Of a stretch of DNA of 12,483 nucleotides, positions 1-6,742 are shown in pieces. The stretch comes from Nitrospirota bacterium (GTDB lineage Bacteria > Nitrospirota > Thermodesulfovibrionia > UBA6902 > BMS3Bbin08). Numbering within the stretch: position 1 is the stretch's first letter; each line of letters starts with the position of its first letter. Where the stretch lies: NCBI GenBank assembly GCA_016208845.1, contig JACQXH010000239.1:1-12483 (forward strand), written 5' to 3'. Made by a program: the position numbers and the translations under genes. Below the pieces are notes generated by a model. The model worked only from the letters and a program-made list of their open reading frames with translations, was not told the origin of the DNA and ran no database searches.

Positions 1-968
1 TGGACAATGCTTCTGCCGCCGATGATGTCTTGCATATCACTATTAGGGTATTGAGTCTTAAGGACGTTAATCAGATTGGAAGAATACTGGTTTAGCATGC
101 CGCTGATATTGCCTTCATTTAAATTCTGGACATAATCAGGGCCTATCGAGGCTCCTGACAACGCTGAGATTAAAAAGCCGGTCTGGTTGTAGACTGCGGC
201 GCTTCCAATATCAATCTTGCTTGTATAAGTATAAGATTTGAAGGCCGGGTCAAAAAGATAGTCTATGCCGCCGATATTTGCCTTGACCCACACACGCCTG
301 AATTTAGCCTTGCCATCGGAATAAAGCGTAGCGACTGGAATACCACCGGACGTAAGCACATTGCCTATTACAGTGGAGTTCTGGTCCACACCGAACCAGT
401 TGGCAAGGTCAGCGCCGGGGATAGTCATGTAACCATATATATACTGTACTGCGCCAATACTTGAATTATAATTGGCGCTCTCCCTTAATAATGCAATCAT
501 CAATGACGCCTGATCAAAGTCATTCCCGGACCCGTCAAAGTAAGTTAGTGTGGCTCCTTTGCGGGAGCCGAAGTATGGGACGTAATCAATGTGATTGTGG
601 ACGTAGTCGTAAATAAGCTTGGGGTCATATTGAAGTCCGCGTGCCAGCTCTTTGATCTCGTCAGTGGCAGTTGCAGCAGAGGCAGCTGCTGCTGTAATAG
701 TATATTGAGCATCTGCTGATTGAGTTTTTGCTGCTGAACGTTCTGAGGGCTTTGCCTGCTGTGCATTATAATCAGCCTCAGCCTCTTCAGGACTTACAGG
801 CTTACCAGTCACCATATGCCAACCGGGGCCGAGTGCTTCGGCATTGGCAGAGGCGGTTATAAAAACCGTCCATAATAGATAGAAGATAAAAAATATTGAA
901 TAAAATATATTCCTGGATTCCTCCCGATGCTTCGGGAGAAATGACTTTAAATTAAATACCATGTCCAT
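1..968 (-). CDS. Secreted transglutaminase-like domain protein, C-terminus cut by window edge
   Basis: An open minus-strand frame of 322 codons runs off base 1 without a stop. Residues 1-20 are basic, 21-40 are hydrophobic, and a likely signal-peptidase site is ASANA|EA near residue 43. An Ala/Gln-rich linker (about 60-105) leads into a transglutaminase-like core (about 106-245) recognised from DYVHNHIDYVPY, FDQASLMIALLRES and FRRVWVKA...FDPAFK. In the family the catalytic triad is Cys, His and Asp. Here the Cys position in the usual GDC motif is Asp150 and the His before the WV motif is Arg225; only Asp240 remains. Peptide crosslinking or hydrolysis is therefore doubtful, and a binding or structural role is more likely. 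Related large secreted proteins often continue into RHS/YD repeats, which would lie outside the window. The start at 968 follows AAAGGGGGG very closely; ATG at 962 is an alternative. The gene begins 7 bases after the PKD gene's stop, so the two are probably one operon. Residues about 7-19 are encoded by a hairpin repeat (911-950). Confidence 0.8.
   Translation of the reverse strand, partial: MDMVFNLKSFLPKHREESRNIFYSIFFIFYLLWTVFITASANAEALGPGWHMVTGKPVSPEEAEADYNAQQAKPSERSAAKTQSADAQYTITAAAASAATATDEIKELARGLQYDPKLIYDYVHNHIDYVPYFGSRKGATLTYFDGSGNDFDQASLMIALLRESANYNSSIGAVQYIYGYMTIPGADLANWFGVDQNSTVIGNVLTSGGIPVATLYSDGKAKFRRVWVKANIGGIDYLFDPAFKSYTYTSKIDIGSAAVYNQTGFLISALSGASIGPDYVQNLNEGNISGMLNQYSSNLINVLKTQYPNSDMQDIIGGRSIV
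911..950. repeat. Palindromic repeat overlapping the start of the transglutaminase-like gene
   Basis: CTCCCGA-TGCT-TCGGGAG (921-938) is a 7-bp stem with a 4-base loop, flanked by GGATTC on one side and ATGAC on the other. Read on the minus strand it has the form GTCATTTC[hairpin]GGAATCCAG. The intergenic repeats at 3733-3830 and 4186-4329 have the same general form. It lies inside the coding frame just before the hydrophobic signal segment. Confidence 0.6.
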
Positions 969-975
969 CCCCCCT

Positions 976-2238
976 TTATTTTTCTAAGTCTATTCCTTTG
1001 AAATTAATCGTTCCCAGAGTCTTTGTCATCTGCCCTTTTATCTTTGAGCTGCCGATGTATGAGGCATACGCGCAGTCATAACCGCCCTGTATTGTCACTG
1101 AGACGCTTCGGTTCATGGCAAAGTCCTCGGTGAAACGCGCCCTCTGGAGCTGCATGATATCTCCGTCTATCGCTGCGTTATAGGCAGACTGGACTGTGGA
1201 ATAATATATCGGACTTCCGCCTCTCATTATCCTGACCGGTTGATTTGAGCAGACGCCGAATGAGGCCTGTGTAGTCTTGTCTGCGGTCATGTATATGGAG
1301 CAGTCGCCTGTTCCATTGCAGCCCCCGCCGGTCCAGCCGGTCAAGGTGGAGCCCGGATCCGGCATAGCCGTCAGCATGACCACTGTGCCGCCGCCATATT
1401 GCTCCTGACAGTCTGTCCCGCAGTTTATGCCGGAGGGTGAACTCGTAACTGTGCCCGCTCCAGAGCCTGCCTTGGTTACTGTGAGATTGCAGACGGTTGG
1501 AATGACTGTTATATAATCTGTCTGAACTGCGGCGTGAGGGCTCCCGTCTGAATCAGTGACTGCAAGCCTGACTGAATATATGCCGGGGATTGTGTAAACA
1601 ATCGGCGGTGGGGTTTGCGCTGTTAAATCGATTGTGCCGTTATTGTCAAAGTCCCATCCGGAGGTTAACGGCTGGTCATAGCCGGTGGAGTTGTTTGTGA
1701 AGTTTACTGTAAGCGGAACTAAGCCGATTGTTGGTGACGCTGTGAAAGCGGCTGTGGGTGATGTGTCTGAGATAACGGCTGTGGTTACTTCTTCATCAGG
1801 CGCGCCGATATTGTCTGTGACTCTGAGTCTGATGGTATATGTGCCCTGCTGGCCATAGGTGTGGCTCTGGGTGGGTGACGATGAGCTGTATTCATAAATG
1901 CCGTCATTATTGATGTCCCATTCGTAAAGAGTTATATAGCCGTCAGGGTCTGTGGAGCCCGCGGCGTTAAGGATTATTGCATTGCCTTCAATGCCTGAAT
2001 ATGGACCGCCCGGATTTGCGACAGGAAATAAATCAAACACCACACTCTTTTGCTGCCTGTTACCCACTTCGTCATAGTCGTACCCTATGACAGTCCCATC
2101 TTCATATATTATGCGTGTCAGACGATTCAGGTCATCATATACATAAGTCACTGACACGGCAAAAGAGGCAATGACCGGTATGAATATAATTGCGGCAATT
2201 ATGACAGCCCTTAATGCCTTGTTCTTGTTTATTTGCAT
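976..2238 (-). CDS. Secreted/surface protein with one YD (RHS) repeat, two PKD domains and an InlB-like repeat
   Basis: The product is about 420 residues. A hydrophobic signal or anchor lies at about 10-30. A short YD/RHS stretch (about 32-66) shows YVYDDLNRLTRI and YDYDEVGNRQ. Two PKD-type beta-sandwich domains follow (about 73-157 and 161-248), recognised from GSTDPDG..YEWDINNDG and WDFDNNGTID, each ending in GTYTIRLRVTD- or GIYSVRLAVTD-like strands. Next comes an InlB-B-like repeat (about 251-329; GAGTVTSSPSGINCGTDC, GWTGGGC). A C-terminal domain (about 331-421; YYSTVQSAYNAA, VTIQGGYDC) is one I associate with surface proteins of environmental bacteria. PKD and YD repeats suggest adhesion or a structural exoprotein; I see no catalytic motif. 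Paired Cys residues may form disulfides outside the cytoplasm. GGAGG at 2248-2252 precedes both GTG 2241 and ATG 2238; I prefer the ATG. A single YD pair directly after the signal looks like the stump of an RHS protein. Confidence 0.85.
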   Translation of the reverse strand: MQINKNKALRAVIIAAIIFIPVIASFAVSVTYVYDDLNRLTRIIYEDGTVIGYDYDEVGNRQQKSVVFDLFPVANPGGPYSGIEGNAIILNAAGSTDPDGYITLYEWDINNDGIYEYSSSSPTQSHTYGQQGTYTIRLRVTDNIGAPDEEVTTAVISDTSPTAAFTASPTIGLVPLTVNFTNNSTGYDQPLTSGWDFDNNGTIDLTAQTPPPIVYTIPGIYSVRLAVTDSDGSPHAAVQTDYITVIPTVCNLTVTKAGSGAGTVTSSPSGINCGTDCQEQYGGGTVVMLTAMPDPGSTLTGWTGGGCNGTGDCSIYMTADKTTQASFGVCSNQPVRIMRGGSPIYYSTVQSAYNAAIDGDIMQLQRARFTEDFAMNRSVSVTIQGGYDCAYASYIGSSKIKGQMTKTLGTINFKGIDLEK

Positions 2239-2315
2239 CACCCTGCCCCTCCAAAAAAAAGTTTATGATAAGGTTTAAAATCACAGGTGACTTTAAATGC
2301 CTCAGCTTATTGTTT

Positions 2316-3506
2316 TTATGGCTGAAACGAAGTAACTATCCATCTGCCCGATACGCCCGATGCAGAGTCATAGATCAAAGTAACTGCTCCAGCTCCGTTT
2401 GTATCAACACTTGAGCCGTCTAAAACATAAATCCTGTTTATATCCGTCGAGTTTGTGTCTTCATTGCTTATCTTCATATTGCGCGTTGTCGTGTTATATA
2501 GAATTACCATCTTCCCGTCAAATCCGCCTGCAATTCCTGTAATGGTAAAGCTGCTGGTCGGCCCTGTTATTCTTATAAAGCTTTTGCTCCCAATGATAAT
2601 GTTGTTATTGTTCCCATTTGCCATAGTAACCGCCCCGGCCCTCAATGCAATATCGCCGTTTATATCTGCTTTAACATTCGGCGTGGTTGTGCCGATGCCT
2701 ACTTTGCCGGCAGTGTCAATAACAAAGTTCCCTGCATTGCCATATAACTTTGTCTCTCTGTTTACGCCCAGTACCAAGTCCGCCCCTGCTCCGTCACCGT
2801 TAAGCCATATTCCCATAGGATTCGTTACAGAGTAATTAGTTTTAGAGCCTGACTGTTTATCTATTCTCAACCCAATTGCATTAGTAGCTGTAACAGCTGT
2901 CCCACCATATGAAGCGCCAAAATCCGAAGCCCAGAAATGAACTAAATCAGTCGCATTAAGAATACCTGCTCCATTCTCAAAAGTAGTGCTCGCGTAATAG
3001 TTAACAAGTTTTTGAGTATTAATTGATCCCTGAAATGCAAAAGAATCCGATACAGCGCTTAAATTTCCTATGACACTTACGAGATTACTATAACTTTTGC
3101 CGGCAGGGACTCTCAGGAAAATATTATTTGTCTGTGCCCTTACATCGCCATAATTTGACGAGCTTCCTTTTAAAATTACCTGATACCATGCGCCGCCGAA
3201 GCCTTGTCCTCCTGAGGTTAATGAGCCTTCATGGGTCGCTATGACACTTAATGCAGACCACCCTGTGCTCCCATTCGCCAAACTGTCAGTAAAGTTAATG
3301 CTGTATGGGGTTATATTTGTATTTGATAAGCTCCTTGTTGTTGAAGTCTTAATTGTTGATGTATCGGTTGAAACAGCTTCCAGTTTTGCTGACGGCGTTG
3401 TCGTCCCGATGCCAACATTGCCCTCAACTGTAAAATCCCCGCTTCCTGCATATAGATTCCCTGCGATAAGAGATAAGATTGCGATGATGCCTGAAATCTT
3501 TTTCAT
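2316..3506 (-). CDS. Secreted fibre-like protein with VGIGTTTP motifs
   Basis: The product is 396 residues with a clear signal peptide (MKKISG, hydrophobic to about 17, likely cut at LYA|G near residue 20). Two copies of VGIGTTTP (31-38 and 269-276) each follow a short beta-strand, and the second leads into NVKADINGDIALR. The motif occurs in phage tail-fibre-like proteins and bacterial surface proteins, often ahead of a beta-rich or trimeric shaft. The rest is Gly/Ser/Thr/Asn-rich and predicted to be beta-structured, with no Cys and no enzyme motif. The C-terminus (VTLIYDSASGVSGRWIVTS) resembles a terminal cap segment of such fibres. The start is well supported by AAAGGAGG about 6 bases upstream. 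The PKD gene follows after 77 bases, so co-transcription is plausible. I infer a cell-surface or extracellular fibre; no phage structural genes are near. Confidence 0.8.
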   Translation of the reverse strand: MKKISGIIAILSLIAGNLYAGSGDFTVEGNVGIGTTTPSAKLEAVSTDTSTIKTSTTRSLSNTNITPYSINFTDSLANGSTGWSALSVIATHEGSLTSGGQGFGGAWYQVILKGSSSNYGDVRAQTNNIFLRVPAGKSYSNLVSVIGNLSAVSDSFAFQGSINTQKLVNYYASTTFENGAGILNATDLVHFWASDFGASYGGTAVTATNAIGLRIDKQSGSKTNYSVTNPMGIWLNGDGAGADLVLGVNRETKLYGNAGNFVIDTAGKVGIGTTTPNVKADINGDIALRAGAVTMANGNNNNIIIGSKSFIRITGPTSSFTITGIAGGFDGKMVILYNTTTRNMKISNEDTNSTDINRIYVLDGSSVDTNGAGAVTLIYDSASGVSGRWIVTSFQP

Positions 3507-3534
3507 CCTCTCCTCCTTTATTTATTAAAAAATT

Positions 3535-3662
3535 TAGCCACTGACTTACACAGAGAAAAATTAATCTAAAAATTTAATCCGCAGACCCGCCTGCCGGACG
3601 GGCAGGTTTCGCAGATGACTCAGATTTTTTAAAAAGATATTCAACCACAAATAAACACAGGG
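3535..3662. repeat. Composite intergenic repeat (CACTGA...CACAGAG type) with nested palindrome
   Basis: This stretch contains CCACTGACTTACACAGAG, then ATCCGCAG, a GC-rich palindrome CCTGCC-GGACG-GGCAGG at 3590-3606, then TTCGCAGATGACTCAGATTTTTT, and finally CAACCACAAATAAACACAG. The CACTGAG/CACAGAG words recur in the repeats at 9239-9420 and 11975-12142. It lies directly upstream of the fibre-like gene, so it may sit in that gene's 5' region. No reading frame is evident. Confidence 0.55.
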
Positions 3663-3674
3663 TTACCCCTCTCT

Positions 3675-3718
3675 TACGTATTTTAGTTGAAAGAGAAGCT
3701 CTTAATTATAGAATACGT
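3675..3718. repeat. Short inverted repeat TACGTATT/AATACGTA
   Basis: TACGTATT is matched downstream by AATACGTA, about 28 bases apart, in AT-rich DNA about 170 bases upstream of the fibre-like gene. It could be an operator or the end of a small element. Nothing else supports a function. Confidence 0.3.
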
Positions 3719-3732
3719 ACTTCCCCAAAAGT

Positions 3733-3830
3733 GTCATTCCGGCTTGCCTGTGCCCGATGTTTGGGTATCCGGAATCTTCTTGCAATCAACATGATTAATA
3801 AAGGAAAGATTCCGGACAAGCCGGAATGAC
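3733..3830. repeat. Long inverted repeat (GTCATTCCGG type) with a 21-base insertion in one arm
   Basis: The right arm 3806-3830 is 25 bases and perfectly complementary to the left arm once 21 bases (3747-3767) are removed: GTCATTCCGGCTTG (3733-3746) plus TCCGGAATCTT (3768-3778). The removed segment carries its own small hairpin (CCCGATGTTTGGG). It closely resembles the hairpin CCCGATGCTTCGGG within 921-938. Confidence 0.7.
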
Positions 3831-3843
3831 AAAAAAACAAAGC

Positions 3844-3944
<101 letters not shown>

Positions 3945-3945
3945 T

Positions 3946-3961
3946 TGCAAAGACGATGCCA
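3946..3961 (-). promoter_or_regulatory. Possible sigma-54 (-24/-12) promoter
   Basis: The minus strand reads TGGCATCGTCTTTGCA. GG and GC are exactly 10 bases apart and it matches TGGCA...TTGCA of the sigma-54 consensus TGGCACG-N4-TTGCA; the CG is replaced. Transcription would start near 3934, inside the CTGT tract, and reach the terminator after about 90 bases. The downstream half overlaps a palindrome, so chance or another role remains possible. Confidence 0.3.
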
Positions 3962-4185
3962 TCATTTTACCCCAAAAAGCTTTTACATCAATTTAAGGTT
4001 TTTCAGAGAGACCGGCTTGAACGGCTTTATCTTTGCATAATAATTATAAGATGTCAAGAACTTTTTTAGGATGTGTACGGAATAATCATTAGTAGACATG
4101 TAAAGCCAGCTTCATAGATTCTCTGAAGCAAAAATGCTACGATTATTAATGTTACTTCTAAATAAAGCATGAAAAGTCTCAAACC

Positions 4186-4329
4186 GTCATTCCGGACGTG
4201 ATCCGAAATCCAGGGATTACCATGAAAATGGGAATCCAGTTCCTCTATCTGGTTCCCCGCTTTTGCGGGGATGAAGTCTGGATTCCCGCCGGAGCCTGCC
4301 CTTGAATGTAGTAGTAGGGGGCGGGAATG
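4186..4329. repeat. Composite GTCATTCC...GGGAATCCAG intergenic repeat
   Basis: It opens with GTCATTCCGGACGTGATCC and contains two GGGA-type words separated by a perfect hairpin CCCCGC-TTTT-GCGGGG (4255-4270). It closes with ATTCCCGCC (4282-4290) facing GGCGGGAAT (4320-4328). It is the same general class as 3733-3830 and 911-950. It has no gene of its own; a short reading frame through it is repeat-derived. Confidence 0.65.
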
Positions 4330-4425
4330 ATACCTTCTGCTTATTGTGCCTACAAATGATTTTTACGTAACAGAAGGAATTAAAGTGGGGGCCGGTCAAT
4401 CAGATAACTTCAATAGGCGAGTGCA

Positions 4426-5151
4426 TCACATACCCTCTTCCTGCCACGTAAAATCACTCTCTTCAATCTGCGGATTTACAGACAATTTCTCGATTTTTAT
4501 ATTAAGCTTTTTTGTGCCTGTCAGTATTTTCATGAGGGACGGATACCATAAATCTGTTTGGGCCCGTCCTGCCGATGAGGGGATTATTGTTTGCTCCGGC
4601 CTTTCATAGAATATGGATATCTTTTCGTCTCCTGCCGTGATCTCCTGCCTTTCAGGTAAGAGCGTTGAACTATCGACGAGAATTTCTTTGCCATCAGTCC
4701 TTATCACATAATTTGTTCCCTGACTGTACATTACCGCATTCTCAAGCCCTTCCCACCAGAATATCGAATAATAGAACTCTTTGCCGAACTTGGATAATTT
4801 ATCATCCATCTTGCCGGATACGACATGAACCAAATCGTCTTTGATCACATAGTCCCCGACCTGCAGTCCAAATTTATATAGCCTCACGCGAAGGAGTTTA
4901 GGCGTTGTTATGAGCAGGGACGCATCAACATATGGATATGATATTTCGTTTTTTTCCAGATCAACTGCTACTATTGCCTTTAATGAATGGATTTTCCCGC
5001 GGGCGATGGCTATAACTTCTTCAAGGGAAAGTTCTTTATCTCTGTATAGAGGCGGCGGGGCTATAGCCTTAGGTACGCAGCCAGTCAGGCAATAAAAAAA
5101 CAAAACGTAAAATACAAAATGAAGAATTATTTTTTTATAGCGGCCTGACAT
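4426..5151 (-). CDS. LolA/LolB-like (DUF4292-type) outer-membrane lipoprotein
   Basis: The 241-residue product has a type II signal: basic start (GRYKK), hydrophobic stretch 8-22, and lipobox LTGC with lipidated Cys25. The mature part has an alpha segment (LSLEEVIAIARGKIHSLKAI) followed by beta-strand-rich sequence with the pattern ASLLITTPKLLRVRLYKFG, then later antiparallel strands (TNYVIRTDGKEILVDSS, QEITAGDEKISIFYE). This matches the half-barrel LolA/LolB/DUF4292 fold that binds lipids or lipoproteins. LolB itself inserts lipoproteins in the outer membrane; the exact role here is inferred. It starts 8 bases after the radA stop and has no clear Shine-Dalgarno site, so translational coupling to radA is likely. 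A TGA stop is used, which shows TGA is a normal stop in this genome. No gene function links it to radA. Confidence 0.7.
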   Translation of the reverse strand: MSGRYKKIILHFVFYVLFFYCLTGCVPKAIAPPPLYRDKELSLEEVIAIARGKIHSLKAIVAVDLEKNEISYPYVDASLLITTPKLLRVRLYKFGLQVGDYVIKDDLVHVVSGKMDDKLSKFGKEFYYSIFWWEGLENAVMYSQGTNYVIRTDGKEILVDSSTLLPERQEITAGDEKISIFYERPEQTIIPSSAGRAQTDLWYPSLMKILTGTKKLNIKIEKLSVNPQIEESDFTWQEEGM

Positions 5152-5159
5152 AATCTAAA

Positions 5160-6458
5160 TTAAAAAAACAGTATCTCCAGCGCCTCTTCGACATTTTTTG
5201 CGCCTATGAGTTCTATATCCTGTTCTTTGAGATTATTAAGATTGCCCGCAGGGATCAGTCCTTTTTTAAGCCCGAATTTTGATGCCTCCCTGACCCGGAC
5301 CTCTGCCTGACTTATCGCCCTCAATTCTCCGGAAAGCCCAACTTCTCCAAAAACAATTGCTGCAATAATGGCCATGTCTACTGCAGGTTCGTCTATTTTC
5401 ATCCCTCCGACGACATTCACAAAAATATCAGCCCCTGACAGATGCATGCCAAGACGTTTGTCCAGGACGGCAACGAGAAGGTTTATCCTGTTGTAATCAA
5501 CGCCGAGCGCAGTCCTGCGCGGCACTCCATAATTTGTTGCTGAAACAAGCGCCTGGATCTCCACCAGCAGCGGCCGTGTGCCCTCGACACTTGCAGTGAC
5601 TACAGAGCCCGGGACATTGATCGGCCTTTCTGACAGAAAGAGCTGTGAGGGATTATCCACCTCTTTCAGCCCGGCCTCCTGCATTTCAAAGACCCCGATC
5701 TCATTTGTAGAGCCGAATCTGTTTTTAACAGCCCTTAGGATCCTGAAAGGAGTGCCTTTGTCGCCTTCGAAATAAAGCACGGTATCAACGATGTGTTCAA
5801 GTACGCGCGGTCCTGCAATAGCGCCCTCTTTTGTAACATGCCCGATTATGAAAAGCGGCACTCCATATTTTTTTGCAAAGAACATGAGCTTTGTAGCGCA
5901 TTCCCTTATCTGGCCGACAGAGCCTGGTGCTGAGGGGAGTTCGAGAGAGAATATGGTCTGGATGGAATCTATCACGATCGCATTTGGAGCAACATTCTGC
6001 GCCACAGATATTATGCCTTCAAGAGAGGTCTCGGGCAAAAGGATTATATTGTCAGATCTGACCTTGAGCCTGTCAGCCCTTATCTTGATCTGTTCAGGAG
6101 ACTCCTCTCCTGAGACATAAAGCACCTTGCCCAATTTTGTAAGCCCCTTAAGCGCCTGCAAAAGGAGCGTGGATTTACCTATGCCGGGGTCGCCTCCGAT
6201 GAGAACCACAGAGCCCTTTACAACCCCGCCGCCCAAGGCCCTGTCAAATTCCTTGATATCTGTTGAGTGTCTTTCTCCGGTCGAATGAGTAACGTCTGAC
6301 AGAATGACAGGGGCCGCTGTATCCTGTTTTTTGAGTTTTGTAAAACTTGCCTCTTCTACAAAACTGTTCCAGGCGCCGCAGTCCGGACATCTGCCTAGCC
6401 ACCTGGGGCTCGCATAACCGCAGCCCTGACATTGATAAATGATTTTTTGACGGGACAT
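5160..6458 (-). CDS. radA: DNA repair protein RadA (Sms)
   Basis: RadA is a RecA-like ATPase that helps extend and resolve strand-exchange intermediates during recombinational repair in the cytoplasm. The 432-residue product has the full family layout. An N-terminal C4 zinc finger uses Cys10, Cys13, Cys24 and Cys27. The Walker A motif is GGDPGIGKST (88-97). The Walker B strand is AIVIDS (160-165). The RadA-specific KNRFG motif is at 245-249. A Lon-like C-terminal domain (about 275-425; IFVNVVGGMKIDEPAVDMAI) lacks the protease Ser, as in other RadA proteins. Length is slightly under the usual 450-460, with nothing essential missing. ATG 6458 is not preceded by a Shine-Dalgarno site; a TTGACA/TAAAAA promoter ends 6 bases upstream, suggesting a leaderless message. 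The lipoprotein gene follows at once. Confidence 0.97.
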   Translation of the reverse strand: MSRQKIIYQCQGCGYASPRWLGRCPDCGAWNSFVEEASFTKLKKQDTAAPVILSDVTHSTGERHSTDIKEFDRALGGGVVKGSVVLIGGDPGIGKSTLLLQALKGLTKLGKVLYVSGEESPEQIKIRADRLKVRSDNIILLPETSLEGIISVAQNVAPNAIVIDSIQTIFSLELPSAPGSVGQIRECATKLMFFAKKYGVPLFIIGHVTKEGAIAGPRVLEHIVDTVLYFEGDKGTPFRILRAVKNRFGSTNEIGVFEMQEAGLKEVDNPSQLFLSERPINVPGSVVTASVEGTRPLLVEIQALVSATNYGVPRRTALGVDYNRINLLVAVLDKRLGMHLSGADIFVNVVGGMKIDEPAVDMAIIAAIVFGEVGLSGELRAISQAEVRVREASKFGLKKGLIPAGNLNNLKEQDIELIGAKNVEEALEILFF

Positions 6459-6464
6459 CAGGTA

Positions 6465-6493
6465 TTTTTAGCAGAAATCACAAGGGGTGTCAA
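6465..6493 (-). promoter_or_regulatory. Predicted sigma-70 promoter of radA
   Basis: The minus strand has TTGACA (6493-6488), a 17-base spacer and TAAAAA (6470-6465). A start 6-8 bases further on falls at or beside the radA ATG (6458), which fits the absence of a ribosome site. The -35 is a perfect match; the -10 matches 4 of 6. Confidence 0.55.
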
Positions 6494-6560
6494 CCCTAAA
6501 GACGCAGTCCAAAATTACATTGCTGTCCAAAACAGCCAAAAATAATTGGGAGAATGCTGA

Positions 6561-6696
6561 ATAAACACAATGCCGCCACCTTTAAAAAAAGAAATTCATG
6601 CAATTGCCAAATATATTCAACATTATGAACCGAAAATATTTAATTGGCAAAATGGTATATGCCCTTATAATTAAATCGTCGATTCATTGTGTTTAT
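6561..6696. repeat. Nested inverted-repeat element between the DUF72 gene and radA
   Basis: The outer arms ATAAACACAATG (6561-6572) and CATTGTGTTTAT (6685-6696) match perfectly over 12 bases. Inside, TTGCCAA+ATATT (from 6604) faces AATAT+TTGGCAA (to 6650), with a small bulge. The whole would fold as a long two-part stem. It has no coding content. It lies in the 284-base gap and could be a small mobile element or a processing/termination structure for the DUF72 message. Confidence 0.6.
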
Positions 6697-6742
6697 GAGG
6701 CTTTTGGCCTCTCTAAAATGAGGTAAACCAATATGATTTATC

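Noticed and set aside
545..766. Minus-strand 73-codon frame rich in Gln/Leu
   Set aside because: It lies out of frame inside the transglutaminase-like gene, whose own frame is continuous from 968 to the window edge.
2316..3506. Prophage tail-fibre locus
   Set aside because: The fibre-like gene has a cleavable signal peptide and no phage structural, lysis or integrase gene is nearby.
4043..4057. Sigma-70 promoter TTGACA/TATAAT on the minus strand
   Set aside because: The two boxes are only a few bases apart and neither has a partner at 16-18 bases.
4217..4399. Minus-strand 60-codon frame
   Set aside because: It is composed of the GTCATTCC-type repeat and has no ribosome site.
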